A DNA stretch of 64,000 bases from Pseudomonadota bacterium (GCA_018242445.1 JAFEBW010000016.1:1-64000); one strand, 5' to 3'; shown: positions 28,306-37,129, counted from the stretch's first letter. The notes: generated from the letters alone by a model not told the origin. Numbers and translations: made by a program.

Positions 28306-28500
28306 TTATTTCGCGGCCGGCGCGGCTTTCTTGATGATGGTCTTGGCCGGGGCCTTGGCAGCCGGCTTGGCTGCCGGCTTGGCTGGCTTGGCCGCCTTGG
28401 GTGCGGCGACCTTCTTCGCGGTGGCCTTGTGCGGACGCGCGTTGCCGTAGCTGCCGGCGAAACGCTTGCCCTTCGGAGTCTTCTTGTCGCCCTTGCCCAT
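28306..28500 (-). CDS. Ribosomal protein bTHX with Lys/Ala tail
   Basis: A 64-residue protein. The first 26 residues (MGKGDKKTPKGKRFAGSYG...) match the small 30S protein THX, which sits at the head of the small subunit. The remainder is an Ala/Lys/Pro repeat tail (KPAKPAAKPAAK type), longer than in Thermus and typical of xanthomonads. Monocistronic, convergent with hutI across the shared terminator. Confidence 0.9.
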   Translation of the reverse strand: MGKGDKKTPKGKRFAGSYGNARPHKATAKKVAAPKAAKPAKPAAKPAAKAPAKTIIKKAAPAAK

Positions 28501-28606
28501 GATCGATCCTGTGGTGCGGTGAAAGTGGCGCGTAGCCTAGCAAAGACGAGGGGCGAGGAACAGGGAACGATGGCTGCCGAAACTCATCCCTGCGTGGCAA
28601 GCGACA

Positions 28607-29062
28607 TCACGCCACCGCCCCTGTCGTCGAAACTACGACGTGATGCGTCTGGCAGCCGGCATGGCGTGCATGGCGCAAATTGACGACGTGCGCACATGCG
28701 AGCACGGTGCCGCCGCCGGCCATGGCGATGGCATGCAGGTAGCCGCCGACGTGCAGGGTGTCCAGGGCGACCCCGATCCACAACAAACCGCATCCGGGGA
28801 GCAGCAAGGCCAGGGCGCTGGCGCGGTGATGGTGGCGGTAGCCCATGAGCAAGCTGGTCAAGGCCAGCACGCTGGCGAATGCGACGAACCCCACTTCGAA
28901 GGCGTGGTTGGCGAGGCTGGCGCCCAGCGCCGGGGCCAGTACCAGAACGATCGGCAAGGCCGCGCAATGTACCGCGCACAGCAGCGAACCGGTGGCACCC
29001 AACCGATCGAGCCATCCGCGCTTGGCCAGCAATTCCTGCGGTGAGCTGAATGCTTCGAGCAT
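28607..29062 (-). CDS. MerC-domain membrane protein
   Basis: A 151-residue membrane protein with about four hydrophobic segments and the MerC-domain Cys pair CAVHCAALP (about residues 28-36). The C-terminus is His-rich (HARHAGCQTHHVV). ATG 29062 starts MLEAFSSPQ. It is unlinked to the mer operon and differs from MerC at 1543. Chromosomal MerC-domain proteins are often near zinc or iron regulators; the metal here is unknown. An inverted repeat lies 38 bp upstream. Confidence 0.8.
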   Translation of the reverse strand: MLEAFSSPQELLAKRGWLDRLGATGSLLCAVHCAALPIVLVLAPALGASLANHAFEVGFVAFASVLALTSLLMGYRHHHRASALALLLPGCGLLWIGVALDTLHVGGYLHAIAMAGGGTVLACAHVVNLRHARHAGCQTHHVVVSTTGAVA

Positions 29063-29099
29063 CACTCGACTTCCGGCATCCGTCTTCGCGACAGCGCCA

Positions 29100-29122
29100 T
29101 TATTGCACGATTCATGCAATAA
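29100..29122. promoter_or_regulatory. Palindromic operator candidate upstream of MerC-domain gene
   Basis: A perfect 8-bp inverted repeat, TTATTGCA (29100-29107) and TGCAATAA (29115-29122), with a 7-bp centre, occurs in a locally AT-rich stretch 38-60 bp upstream of the start codon. It fits a dimeric repressor site such as Fur/Zur-type, though it does not match a remembered consensus. Confidence 0.55.
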
Positions 29123-29326
29123 CATAACATCATGGGCATCGCCCGCAGCAACGCCGACACCCGCGCCCACGCGATGCCTGGATCGAGCGATGATCGATGG
29201 CCGGCAGGCTGTCGCGAAACAAGCCTCGGCACCGTCGTGCGACGGGCCGCGCGCCTCAGCCCTGCAAACCCTTCCATGACGAAGGGGGTGAGTACAATGA
29301 AAAGCAACGCAAGTCGTTGTTTTCAT

Positions 29327-29401
29327 TGGTGGGCGGTACAGGGTTCGAACCTGTGACCCCTACCATGTCAAGGTAGTGCTCTACCGCTGAGCTAACCGCC
29401 C
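29327..29401 (-). tRNA. tRNA-Val (GAC anticodon)
   Basis: The minus strand from 29401 folds into a complete cloverleaf: acceptor GGGCGGT pairs with ACCGCCC, D arm GCTC/GAGC, anticodon loop TTGACAT reading GAC, T arm with GGTTCGAACC. The 3' CCA is encoded (29327-29329). Confidence 0.96.
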
Positions 29402-29578
29402 ACGTCGCGCGCAATCGCGGCGAGGGCGCGAAGCGTAGCACGCGAGGCGATGCCGATCCAAGCCAAGCCCTTGCCTGGGACCGATGCCTGCGTCCGTCTG
29501 GCGACCACCGCCGATGAAATTTCTGCGACACTGGCCTCGTCGCATCGCCCGATGGCGTGCCAATCCCGACTCGTCGCC

Positions 29579-30061
29579 ATGCTCCGCTTGATCGCCTTCC
29601 TCATCGTCATCGGCGCCTTGGCATTGCTCGTGCGCCTGCAATACAAGGCGCAGTACCTGACCTTGCAGGAGCATCAGGAACGACAGCACGTCGCCGCCAG
29701 TTCCGCGGCGGAGCAGCCGCAATTGCAATGCGCGCAAGCAGCACTGGGCCGCTTCCATCAACTCGGGCTGGATGACAAGCCCGGTTCGAGCCACACGGCT
29801 CACTTCAACGCCCGGCTCAACCAGTGCTATCAATTGATGGAAACGCAGCGCTCCGATACCGGCACCAACTGGCGCACGGCCACCCTCTACGACGCGCAAG
29901 GCCGCGTGTTCGCCAGCTACGGCTGGCGCGGCGATACGGGCAGACCCGCCAGTTCGATCTCGCCCTACACCTGCACCGTCACCCTGCCCTCGGGCGAGCA
30001 CCGCGACTGCGGCTCGCAAACCGAATTCAGGCGCCTGATCGACACGTACATGGCGAACTGA
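29579..30061 (+). CDS. Hypothetical membrane-anchored protein
   Basis: A 160-residue protein with one N-terminal hydrophobic segment (LIAFLIVIGALALLV, about residues 3-18) and a soluble remainder predicted to lie in the periplasm. Four cysteines (QLQCAQ, NQCYQ, YTCTV, RDCGS) could form two disulfides. Not assigned to a family. ATG 29579 was chosen; an in-frame Met nine codons upstream is possible. It lies between tRNA-Val and the msr genes on the plus strand. Confidence 0.65.
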   Translation: MLRLIAFLIVIGALALLVRLQYKAQYLTLQEHQERQHVAASSAAEQPQLQCAQAALGRFHQLGLDDKPGSSHTAHFNARLNQCYQLMETQRSDTGTNWRTATLYDAQGRVFASYGWRGDTGRPASSISPYTCTVTLPSGEHRDCGSQTEFRRLIDTYMAN

Positions 30062-30241
30062 ACGGGCGCGTCGGCATGCGCCACGGCGACCTTGCCGCGG
30101 AAGCTCCGCGTGCCGCGCGCGGCCACGTGTAAGGAATCGGATGCCGATACGTCCATCGTGGTGCGGACGATCTTCACGTCCGCACAACACCGACGGGCGG
30201 ATACTCGCTGTCGGGCTTTCCCACCTCCTTCGGAGGACGTC

Positions 30242-30760
30242 ATGCAACGCCGTACCCTCATCCGATCGATGGCCGCCCTGGCGGCCCTGCCGCTGGGCGC
30301 TTCCATCGCCAGCGCCGCCGGGCAACTGGTCAGCGTGGTCATCCCGCCCCTGCACAAACCCGCCGATGCGTGGCGAAAATTACTTTCGCCGATGGCCTTT
30401 GCGGTGCTGTTCGAGGAAGCCACCGAGCGCGCCTTCACCAGCCCGCTGTTGAACGAGCACCGCGCCGGCACCTTCGTCTGCGCGGCGTGCCTGCTGCCCT
30501 TGTTCGATGCGCGCACCAAGTTCGAGAGCGGCACCGGCTGGCCCAGTTTCACCCAGTGCCTGCCGGGGCATTGCGGTTTCAAGGTCGATCACCGGCTCGC
30601 CTTCGAGACGCGCACCGAATACCACTGCGTCCGCTGCGGCGGCCATCAGGGCCATGTGTTCGACGACGGCCCGCCGCCGCTGGGCAAGCGCTGGTGCAAC
30701 AACGGCGTCGCCCTGCAATTCGTGCCGCAGGGTCAAGCGCTGCCGGCGTGGAGGACGTGA
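30242..30760 (+). CDS. msrB: Exported methionine-R-sulfoxide reductase MsrB
   Basis: A 172-residue enzyme that reduces Met-R-sulfoxide in proteins. An N-terminal twin-Arg-like/Sec leader (MQRRTLIRSMAALAALPLGASIASA) precedes the MsrB fold with zinc cysteines CAAC and CVRC, the GTGWPSF motif, and the catalytic RWCNNG. The leader indicates action outside the cytoplasm. A Shine-Dalgarno-like GGAGG lies just upstream of ATG 30242. Two bases separate its stop from msrA. Confidence 0.93.
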   Translation: MQRRTLIRSMAALAALPLGASIASAAGQLVSVVIPPLHKPADAWRKLLSPMAFAVLFEEATERAFTSPLLNEHRAGTFVCAACLLPLFDARTKFESGTGWPSFTQCLPGHCGFKVDHRLAFETRTEYHCVRCGGHQGHVFDDGPPPLGKRWCNNGVALQFVPQGQALPAWRT

Positions 30761-30762
30761 CC

Positions 30763-31422
30763 ATGCGCATCACGATTCGACGCACGCTGCTTGCCATCGC
30801 AGCCATGGCCACCCTCGCGGGAGCCGGATTGGCGCTGGCCGGCACCGGCACCGGCGTGGTCATGATCCACACGGTGGACGACGCCAGACTGGCGGTCGCC
30901 ACCTTTGCCGGTGGTTGCTTCTGGACGATGGAGCACGCCTTCGACGACGTGCCCGGCGTGGTCAGCGCCACCTCGGGCTACAGCGGCGGCCATGTCGCCG
31001 ACCCGAGCTACGATCAGGTTTCCACCGGCGCTACCGGGCACGTCGAATCGGTGCAGATCCGCTTCGATCCTGCCAAGGTCAGCTACGCACACCTGCTCGA
31101 CATCTACTTCCACCGCATCGACCCCACCCAGGTCGGCGGGCAGGCCTGCGACCACGGCGACGAATACCGCAGCGTGATCTTCGCGCAGGATCCGGTGCAG
31201 TTGCGGCAGGCGCGGGCGTACCTGGACGTGCTGAAAAAATCCGGACTGTTCCACGCGCCGCTGGCGGTGCAGTTGCGCGCCGCCGACACCTTCTACCCGG
31301 CCGAAGCCTTCCATCAGCAGTTCGCGAAGAAGAACCCCGCGTACTACGAACGCTACCGCGTCGGCTGCGGTCGCGACCGGCGCTTGCAGCAGGTGTGGGG
31401 AAAGGCCTTCAAGGCGTATTGA
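30763..31422 (+). CDS. msrA: Exported methionine-S-sulfoxide reductase MsrA
   Basis: A 219-residue enzyme reducing Met-S-sulfoxide. The leader (RRTLLAIAAMATLAGAGLALA) precedes the catalytic GGCFWTME (about residues 46-53), GYSGGHVADPSY, HVESVQI, and GDEYRSVIF. Paired with msrB at 2 bp, the two would repair both stereoisomers of oxidised methionine in envelope proteins. The C-terminal Cys in RVGCGRD may act as the resolving cysteine. Confidence 0.94.
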   Translation: MRITIRRTLLAIAAMATLAGAGLALAGTGTGVVMIHTVDDARLAVATFAGGCFWTMEHAFDDVPGVVSATSGYSGGHVADPSYDQVSTGATGHVESVQIRFDPAKVSYAHLLDIYFHRIDPTQVGGQACDHGDEYRSVIFAQDPVQLRQARAYLDVLKKSGLFHAPLAVQLRAADTFYPAEAFHQQFAKKNPAYYERYRVGCGRDRRLQQVWGKAFKAY

Positions 31423-31507
31423 GGGCCGCCCGGAATCGCACGAAAAACAGCCGTTCGGCAGTAACCCTGGCCATGTGCGCGCAGCCGATGGCTGCGTGCG
31501 CTGGCCC

Positions 31508-31855
31508 CTATCCGCCAAACCCGCCGCGCAGCGGGCCACCGCCGAGCAGATGCAGGTGGATGTGGAACACCGTCTGCCCACCGTCGTGGTTGCAGTTGAA
31601 CACCGTGCGGTAACCGGCTTGCGCAAAGCCTTCGCGCTTGGCGTAGGCCGCCGCGGCCAATACCAATTTGCCGACCAGTCGCGCATCCTCGGCGGTCAGG
31701 TCGTTGAGCGTGGCGATGGGTTTGCGCGGCACGAACAACACGTGCACGGGCGCCTGCGGATGCAGGTCGCGGAAGGCGACCAGATCGGCATCCTCGTACA
31801 CGAAATCGGCGGGGACTTCGCGGCGGATGATGCGGTCGAAGATCGTGTCGGTCAT
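31508..31855 (-). CDS. hinT: HIT-family purine nucleoside phosphoramidase HinT
   Basis: A 115-residue cytosolic protein with the HIT signature HIHLHLLGG near residue 98 and the typical N-terminus TIFDRIIRREVPA. Hydrolyses AMP-lysine-type phosphoramidates. Length and motifs match HinT. It lies 11 bp downstream of a small KOW-like gene on the same strand and convergent with msrA. Confidence 0.95.
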   Translation of the reverse strand: MTDTIFDRIIRREVPADFVYEDADLVAFRDLHPQAPVHVLFVPRKPIATLNDLTAEDARLVGKLVLAAAAYAKREGFAQAGYRTVFNCNHDGGQTVFHIHLHLLGGGPLRGGFGG

Positions 31856-31866
31856 CGTCGCGCCCG

Positions 31867-32097
31867 TCAGTCCGCCAATTCGATCTGCGCCTGCCCGGCC
31901 GGCACGATGAAATTGGTGTCGATCTCGACGTCGTAGACCACTTCGGGCTCGACCTGCGCCAGCGCCACCAGCGAACCGACGTTGCCGGTGTGCTCACCGG
32001 CCATGATGGTGACCAGGTCGTCGTGGGCGAATGTCACGCCCGCGACGGGACGACCGGCGCGCCACGCGGCGGCGATTTCGGGTGAAGGTGCGGCCAT
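31867..32097 (-). CDS. Small KOW-like hypothetical protein
   Basis: A 76-residue protein without signal peptide. The core (DDLVTIMAGEHTGNVGSLVAL) resembles a KOW motif as in NusG or ribosomal L24, followed by an acidic VEPEVVYDVEID segment. It is 2 bp downstream of recR and 11 bp upstream of hinT. Binding to RNA or ribosome is possible from the motif only. Confidence 0.7.
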   Translation of the reverse strand: MAAPSPEIAAAWRAGRPVAGVTFAHDDLVTIMAGEHTGNVGSLVALAQVEPEVVYDVEIDTNFIVPAGQAQIELAD

Positions 32098-32099
32098 GA

Positions 32100-32702
32100 T
32101 CAGTCGGGAACCTCGCTGCGGCTGCCGAAGGCGTGCGATAGCGTACCCCGGTCAATGTATTCCAGTTCGCCGCCCAAGGGAACGCCATGCGCGATCCGGC
32201 TGGGCCGGACCTTGTGCTGGCGGGCGATCTGGGCAAGGTAATGCGCCGTGGCCTCGCCTTCCACGGTGGGGTTGGTGGCGATGATCAGTTCCTGCACCCT
32301 GCCCTCGGCCAGCCGCGCAACCAGCCGATCCAGCCCCAGTTCGCGCGGGCCGATCCCGTCCAGCGGCGACAGCCGCCCTTGCAGGACGAAGTACAAGCCG
32401 CGATACCCGGTTGCCTGTTCGATCGCGAGGCGGTCGGCGGGCGATTCCACCACGCACAGCAGGTGGCCATCGCGGGCGCTGCTGGCGCAGATCGGGCACA
32501 TCCCGGCCTCGCTGAAATCGCGGCAACGGCTGCAATGGCCGATCGCCTCCATCGCCAGGCCCAACCGCTGGCCAAGCGTGCGCCCGCCGTCGCGATCGCG
32601 TTCGAGCAGGTGATAGGCCATGCGCTGCGCCGACTTCTGGCCGACACCGGGCAGGCAACGCAGCGCCTCGATCAATTGCTCCAGTAGCGGCGACTGACTC
32701 AG
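32100..32702 (-). CDS. recR: Recombination protein RecR with probable CTG start
   Basis: A 200-residue RecFOR-pathway protein that helps load RecA at gaps. It has the HhH region [17 protein letters not shown], the four-Cys zinc site CSRC...CPIC, and a Toprim domain (LCVVESPAD ... [10 protein letters not shown]). No ATG, GTG or TTG occurs before the conserved N-terminus. A CTG at 32702, overlapping the ybaB stop as CTGA, gives the normal length (E. coli RecR is 201 aa). Follows ybaB and dnaX as in many bacteria. Confidence 0.93.
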   Translation of the reverse strand: MSQSPLLEQLIEALRCLPGVGQKSAQRMAYHLLERDRDGGRTLGQRLGLAMEAIGHCSRCRDFSEAGMCPICASSARDGHLLCVVESPADRLAIEQATGYRGLYFVLQGRLSPLDGIGPRELGLDRLVARLAEGRVQELIIATNPTVEGEATAHYLAQIARQHKVRPSRIAHGVPLGGELEYIDRGTLSHAFGSRSEVPD

Positions 32703-33013
32703 AAACCCAGCCCCGGCGGCAGCGGCATGCCGGCGGTCGCGGCCGACGTGCGCCGTGCGGCCTCGGCGTGGACGCCGTTGGCGGCATCGTTGATGGCCGC
32801 AGCGATCAGATCCTCCAGCATGTCGGCATCGTCCATCACGGAAGGATCGATGCGCACGCGTCGGCAGGCGAATTTGCCGGTCAGGGTGACGGCGACCTTG
32901 CCGCCACCGGAGTGTCCATCGATTTCCAGCGCGGCCAGTTCTTCCTGCACGCGCTTGAGATTGTCCTGCACGCGCTGGGCCTGCTGCATGAGTTGGGCGA
33001 TGTTGCCGCGCAT
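32699..33013 (-). CDS. ybaB: YbaB/EbfC nucleoid-associated protein
   Basis: A 104-residue DNA-binding protein. The start [19 protein letters not shown] and the central [13 protein letters not shown] are typical of the YbaB family. ATG 33013 was chosen; the longer frame upstream runs through a REP element. It sits between dnaX and recR, the usual dnaX-ybaB-recR order, and overlaps recR by 4 bp. Confidence 0.95.
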   Translation of the reverse strand: MRGNIAQLMQQAQRVQDNLKRVQEELAALEIDGHSGGGKVAVTLTGKFACRRVRIDPSVMDDADMLEDLIAAAINDAANGVHAEAARRTSAATAGMPLPPGLGF

Positions 33014-33068
33014 GGTGGTGAAATCCTCTGAAGTTTCGTGGAGTTTCGTCTTGCAACGATTCAGGTTG

Positions 33069-33114
33069 CCCTTCTCCCTTCGGGAGAAGGTGGCGCGAAG
33101 CGCCGGATGAGGGG
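33069..33114. repeat. REP element with two hairpins
   Basis: Between ybaB and dnaX a 46-bp block holds CTTCTCCC-TTC-GGGAGAAG (33071-33089) followed by GGCGC-GAA-GCGCC (33092-33104) and GGATGAGGGG. This is a common xanthomonad-type REP unit. The remaining gap to dnaX shows no gene. Confidence 0.8.
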
Positions 33115-33216
33115 CGATCAGGCAACGCAATCATTGCACCGCAGATGGGTCGCGCACTCACGGTACAAGAGGGTATCGCCTGATTGGAAAAATCATTCTG
33201 GATACGCTGTGCTTGC

Positions 33217-34938
33217 TCACTCCGGATCGGCGGGGCGGATCGAATCGGGCACGAGTTTCGCGCCGAACTGCTGCATGTAGCGCCGCACCGTGGGGTTGTC
33301 GTTGAAATCGCGCTCGGCCCGGGCCTGGCGCTCATCGCGCGCACGCGCATGGCGCGCATGCATGGTGTCGGCACCTTCGGCGACCGTGTCGAACACGATC
33401 TTCGGCGGCGCGCCCAGCGAGCCGGCGAACGCATCGGCGAGCTTGCCCAGCATGGCCGGGTTGCGCAGGTGTTCCAGGCCCGTTGGCAAGGCCAGCGTGA
33501 GCACGCCATCGGCGTAGCCGACGAAGCTGGCGCGCGCGGCCAGATCCTGCGCCGGGCCTTTCAGGCCGGAGGCGGCGATCAGCGCCATCCAGTCGTCGGC
33601 ATCGCGCAGCGTGCGCGGCGATCCTGCTGGAGCCGGCGGAACCGCGGCCATCGCCGGGGGCGCCACGATCGGCGCGGCCATCGTCGGTTCGCGCACGGCC
33701 GTGGCGAGGGCGGGCGCGCTGGGCACCTCGGCAGCGCGGCGTGGGGCTGCGGGGCTCGCGGGTTCTGCCGACGCGGCTTGCGGTGGTGCGGCGAATGCGC
33801 GCACGGGCGATTTGGTTTTTTGCTGCTGCAAGGGCACGGCACCCTCGCCGGCTGCGGTTGGCCGAAACGCCAGCATGCGCAGCAGGCTCATCTCGAAACC
33901 GGTGCGCGGGCTGGGTGCCAGCGGCAGGTCGCGGCGACCTGAAATCGCCATCTGGTACCACAGTTGCGCCAGTTCCGGCGCGACCTGCGCGGCCAGCCCG
34001 GCGACATCGACCGCAGCGTCGTCGGCATCGCCGCCGATGCCCGGCACGAGTTGGCGCAACTGGATGCGGTGCAGGCTGTCCGCCAGCGCATCGAGCACCT
34101 GCCCGTAATCCGGCGAAAACGCGGCGAGCTCTTCGACCTCGCGCATCAATGCCGCGCCATCGGCAGCGGCCAACGCCGCCAGCAGCGCGCCCACGCGCGC
34201 GCGATCGACGGTGCCGAGCATCGCGCGCACGCCGGCTTCGTCCAGCGTGCCCGCGGTGTAGGCGATGGCTTGATCGAGCAGGGACAGGCCATCGCGCAGG
34301 CTGCCGTCGGCACCGTGGGCGAGCAGGCCGAGCGCGCCGACCTCGAACGGCAGCCCCTCGGCGTGCATGATCTTTTCCATCTGCCCGCGGATCTGCGCCT
34401 CGTCCAGGCGCTTGAGATTGAACTGCAGGCAGCGCGAAAGCACGGTCACCGGCAGCTTCTGCGGGTCGGTCGTCGCCAGCAGGAATTTCACGTGCGGCGG
34501 CGGCTCTTCCAGCGTCTTGAGCAAGGCGTTGAAGGCGGGTTTGGACAGCATGTGCACCTCGTCGATGAGGTACACCTTGGTGCGCCCGCGCGAGGGCATG
34601 TACTGCGCGTTTTCGATCACCTCGCGCACGTCGTCCACGCCGGTGTTGGACGCAGCGTCGATCTCCAGCAGATCCACGAAGCGGCCGGCATCGATATCCA
34701 GGCAGGTCGCGCATTCGCCGCAGGGCTCGGCGCCCTGCCCGCGCTCGCAGTTCAGGCTCTTGGCGAAGATCCGCGCGATGGTGGTCTTGCCCACCCCGCG
34801 GGTGCCGGTGAACAGGAAGGCGTGATGCACGCGGCCGGTCGCCAGCGCATTGGTGAGCGCGCGCACGACGTGCTCTTGCCCGACGAGTTCGGCAAAGCGC
34901 CGCGGGCGCCATTTGCGGGCGAGGACGAGGTAGGACAT
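33217..34938 (-). CDS. dnaX: DNA polymerase III gamma/tau subunit DnaX
   Basis: A 573-residue clamp-loader ATPase. ATG 34938 gives [15 protein letters not shown]; then Walker [12 protein letters not shown], a zinc site CGECATC, Walker B LIDEVHML, the SRC motif LSRCLQF, and domain III. The tail after about residue 380 is Ala/Pro-rich and ends in a tau-like domain. Whether a shorter gamma form is made by slippage at the A run in QQQKTK cannot be told. 120 bp from tRNA-Ser. Confidence 0.96.
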   Translation of the reverse strand: MSYLVLARKWRPRRFAELVGQEHVVRALTNALATGRVHHAFLFTGTRGVGKTTIARIFAKSLNCERGQGAEPCGECATCLDIDAGRFVDLLEIDAASNTGVDDVREVIENAQYMPSRGRTKVYLIDEVHMLSKPAFNALLKTLEEPPPHVKFLLATTDPQKLPVTVLSRCLQFNLKRLDEAQIRGQMEKIMHAEGLPFEVGALGLLAHGADGSLRDGLSLLDQAIAYTAGTLDEAGVRAMLGTVDRARVGALLAALAAADGAALMREVEELAAFSPDYGQVLDALADSLHRIQLRQLVPGIGGDADDAAVDVAGLAAQVAPELAQLWYQMAISGRRDLPLAPSPRTGFEMSLLRMLAFRPTAAGEGAVPLQQQKTKSPVRAFAAPPQAASAEPASPAAPRRAAEVPSAPALATAVREPTMAAPIVAPPAMAAVPPAPAGSPRTLRDADDWMALIAASGLKGPAQDLAARASFVGYADGVLTLALPTGLEHLRNPAMLGKLADAFAGSLGAPPKIVFDTVAEGADTMHARHARARDERQARAERDFNDNPTVRRYMQQFGAKLVPDSIRPADPE

Positions 34939-35058
34939 GCGGGATCCGGTGCAGGCTTGCCATTGTGCCAACTCGCGTATCGGCAGCCAAGCATCGTGTC
35001 GCAATGGCAGTGGTACGCGCCCGGATTGCCGGGTAGAATGCGCGGCTGCGGCACGTCC

Positions 35059-35151
35059 GGAGAGATGTCCGAGTGGTTGAAGGAGCACGCCTGGAAAGTG
35101 TGTAAGCGGCTTATACCCGCTTCGCGGGTTCGAATCCCGCTCTCTCCGCCA
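35059..35151 (+). tRNA. tRNA-Ser (GGA anticodon), integration target
   Basis: A 93-nt class II tRNA with acceptor GGAGAGA/TCTCTCC, an anticodon loop CTGGAAA reading GGA, a long variable arm, and T arm GGGTTCGAATCCC, ending in encoded CCA. Its 3' end is the left copy of the island's attachment repeat, so the tRNA stays intact. Confidence 0.96.
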
Positions 35152-35153
35152 AA
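35138..35153. repeat. attL, left attachment repeat
   Basis: CGCTCTCTCCGCCAAA at the 3' end of tRNA-Ser, identical over 16 bp to 40896-40911. The bases just outside each copy differ. Confidence 0.9.
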
Positions 35154-35204
35154 ATGGCAAACTAAGTGCCTGATTTATTTGAACGCCGACTTGCATCGCC
35201 CAAC

Positions 35205-35227
35205 TTGTTCCCTACTTCGTTCCCTAC
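35205..35227 (+). repeat. Integrase arm-type repeat, left copy
   Basis: Two GTTCCCTAC boxes in tandem (TTGTTCCCTACTT, then CGTTCCCTAC), matching 40742-40764 except for one base. Same orientation at both ends. Probably arm-binding sites for the island integrase, since each copy lies inside the att repeat on the island side. Confidence 0.6.
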
Positions 35228-35246
35228 TGAAGGGGCCTGCTGGACG

Positions 35247-35346
35247 GTGGATTGCCCCACTCCCAATAGCGGGACGTGCGCGATTCACCGTTGCATTTTC
35301 CCGTGTTCGCAGTGGATTGCCCGCTCCCAATAGCGGGACGTGCGCG
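35247..35346 (+). repeat. Two 35-36-bp direct repeats, iteron-like
   Basis: GTGGATTGCCC followed by CTCCCAATAGCGGGACGTGCGCG occurs at 35247-35282 and 35312-35346, with one base indel and one substitution. The second copy contains the perfect dyad CCCGCT...AGCGGG. They fill the 304-bp gap between tRNA-Ser and the ATPase gene, where no gene is seen. They could be origin iterons or regulator sites. Confidence 0.7.
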
Positions 35347-35455
35347 CGTACTGCTGCGCCGCAGATCACACGCTGCCCCGGACTCAGCCTGGGTCGGCTA
35401 GGTAGGGCGGTCGATGCCTGCCCGCGCGGCGATCTGGTGCAGTCGTTGGCGGCGG

Positions 35456-37129
35456 TCATATCTCGCCCTCGAAAACGCGTTCGGTGCCGTTGTGCAATGC
35501 TCGGTTTGTACCGTCCGAACCGTCCGAGCCGTCCGAAGCTGCGGACGATGTGGACGATGCGGACGGTTCATTCCGCGTGCTGCACAAACGGATGATCCGG
35601 CTTCGCTCGCGGCTCGAGTCCCGTTCGGTTTGTACCTGAACCCCTGCAAGCCGCAGTGACGGGGCGAGCCGTCGCAGTGCTCCCGCCAACCCGCGCGGAG
35701 ACTTCGGCCAGTGTTGCGAGCGGGTTTCGGAGTCATCCACGATCCGCGCCAGTTCGATCAGTAGCTCGGTAGCGGTACCGCGCCACGAATGTCGTTGACG
35801 GACAAAGTCGATGGCCGCGCGCCCGATGGCAGAAGACTCGATCCCTGCGGTTAGCCCAACTGACAGATTCTCTCTGTAACAAGCCATGAAGCCGTCGGCG
35901 GTGAACCCCAACGGTTCCATGCCAGCAGCAGCCCATTGCGCGAAATCGGCCATGCGCGGCAAGCGCCCGACGTTGACCTGAGCAAGATTCCGAACCGATG
36001 CCGACAACCCTTGTAGAAGCGCGCCAAAGATCGCAGGTGCATCGGCATCGAAGGCGGCCCACAACTCGGCTTCACTGCGCCGATCCTCGATCACTTCAAG
36101 CTCAACATGGAGTGCTCGTTCAGCCAGATCGGGACGTGTCGCCACGTCCTCGATGCCGTTGACGATGACCGGACGCTGCACCTCGACGAGAACCTCGTCG
36201 GTGTTCGTGTACAGCGCGCGCTCGGAAATTGCGCCGCCGGTTGCCAGCCTGCACAGCGCATCGGACAACTGCGGCGTGAGATAGCTCAGGTTATCCAGTG
36301 CCAGCAGCCACCCATTCAACGCGCCCACCAGCAGATCACGCACGTCCCCAGGCGGTGCCCGCAGCGGCGCAGTGCTCGGGTCAATCAAACGCCGCAGGAT
36401 GCGCGTGGCGGTGGATTTTCCGGAACCTTGTTCGCCTTCGAGAATCAGCAGCGGGTACGGGCCGCACGGCCTGAGTGCAGCGAGCATGAAGCCGGCCACC
36501 AGCGGGCGATGATCGACGCGGACGTTCAGAAAGTTCCACAGTCGCGCGAAGTCGGGATTGCCCACCTGCGGCAGCTCCAACATACCCGACGTGCGACGAA
36601 ACCGAACGGGGGAATCCTGCGCTTCCTGTACGCCAGCTGCCGATACGATCAGGACACGATCATCACCAGCGAACAGCACCACGTTGTCGCCATCCGCGCC
36701 GGTACGCAACGCAACCGGATGACGCGCCCCCGAAAATTTTGCCTGAGACGCCAGCGTGGCGATGGCGTCGCCAACCGCGTTGCGGTTCGTGCCCTTGCCC
36801 GTGAGTGCATAAAACTCGCCGACTAGCACCTCGCGATAGTCGCGCCCATCGACGGCATACACCCGACGGCCAACCCCCGCATAAGCCTTGCGATCAGGAT
36901 CGTGAAACAGATAGTGCCGACGGCCAATGTCCACGAGAACATCGGACTGCTTGCGTTGCTTGCCTTCGGAATCGACGATGGCGACCGACACCTGCTCGAC
37001 AGATTCCACGCGCGGCGAGTCGATGGCGCGCAGACCGCGCCCAGCAGCACGTTCGAGCCGTTCCAGATTGCGCCCGGCCTGCGCTTCGAGCCGCGAGACA
37101 TAGACGTTCGGTTCAGTGAAGGCGCTCAT
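35456..37129 (-). CDS. P-loop ATPase/helicase-like protein of the island
   Basis: A 557-residue protein. The central ATPase has Walker A LEGEQGSGKSTATR (about residues 222-235) and a Walker B-like LLALDNLSYL, with a following sensor region QRPVIVNGIEDVATRPDLAERAL, resembling superfamily 3 or P4-alpha-type helicase domains. The N-terminal 200 residues are unassigned; the tail is Ser/Asp-rich (SSAASDGSDGSDG). ATG 37129 overlaps the upstream stop by 4 bp. With the primase-type protein it may act in DNA replication of the excised island. Confidence 0.8.
   Translation of the reverse strand: MSAFTEPNVYVSRLEAQAGRNLERLERAAGRGLRAIDSPRVESVEQVSVAIVDSEGKQRKQSDVLVDIGRRHYLFHDPDRKAYAGVGRRVYAVDGRDYREVLVGEFYALTGKGTNRNAVGDAIATLASQAKFSGARHPVALRTGADGDNVVLFAGDDRVLIVSAAGVQEAQDSPVRFRRTSGMLELPQVGNPDFARLWNFLNVRVDHRPLVAGFMLAALRPCGPYPLLILEGEQGSGKSTATRILRRLIDPSTAPLRAPPGDVRDLLVGALNGWLLALDNLSYLTPQLSDALCRLATGGAISERALYTNTDEVLVEVQRPVIVNGIEDVATRPDLAERALHVELEVIEDRRSEAELWAAFDADAPAIFGALLQGLSASVRNLAQVNVGRLPRMADFAQWAAAGMEPLGFTADGFMACYRENLSVGLTAGIESSAIGRAAIDFVRQRHSWRGTATELLIELARIVDDSETRSQHWPKSPRGLAGALRRLAPSLRLAGVQVQTERDSSRERSRIIRLCSTRNEPSASSTSSAASDGSDGSDGTNRALHNGTERVFEGEI

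Noticed and set aside
29132-29356. Short plus-strand frame running into tRNA-Val.
   Set aside because: It overlaps the tRNA and the regulatory dyad region and resembles no protein.
33800-33860. Possible -1 frameshift site in dnaX (run of six A in the Gln-Gln-Gln-Lys region).
   Set aside because: In the reading frame the run is CAA-AAA-ACC, which does not fit the X-XXY-YYZ slippery pattern, and no downstream structure was recognised.
35247-35346. CRISPR-like repeat pair.
   Set aside because: Only two imperfect copies with a 29-bp gap and no cas genes.
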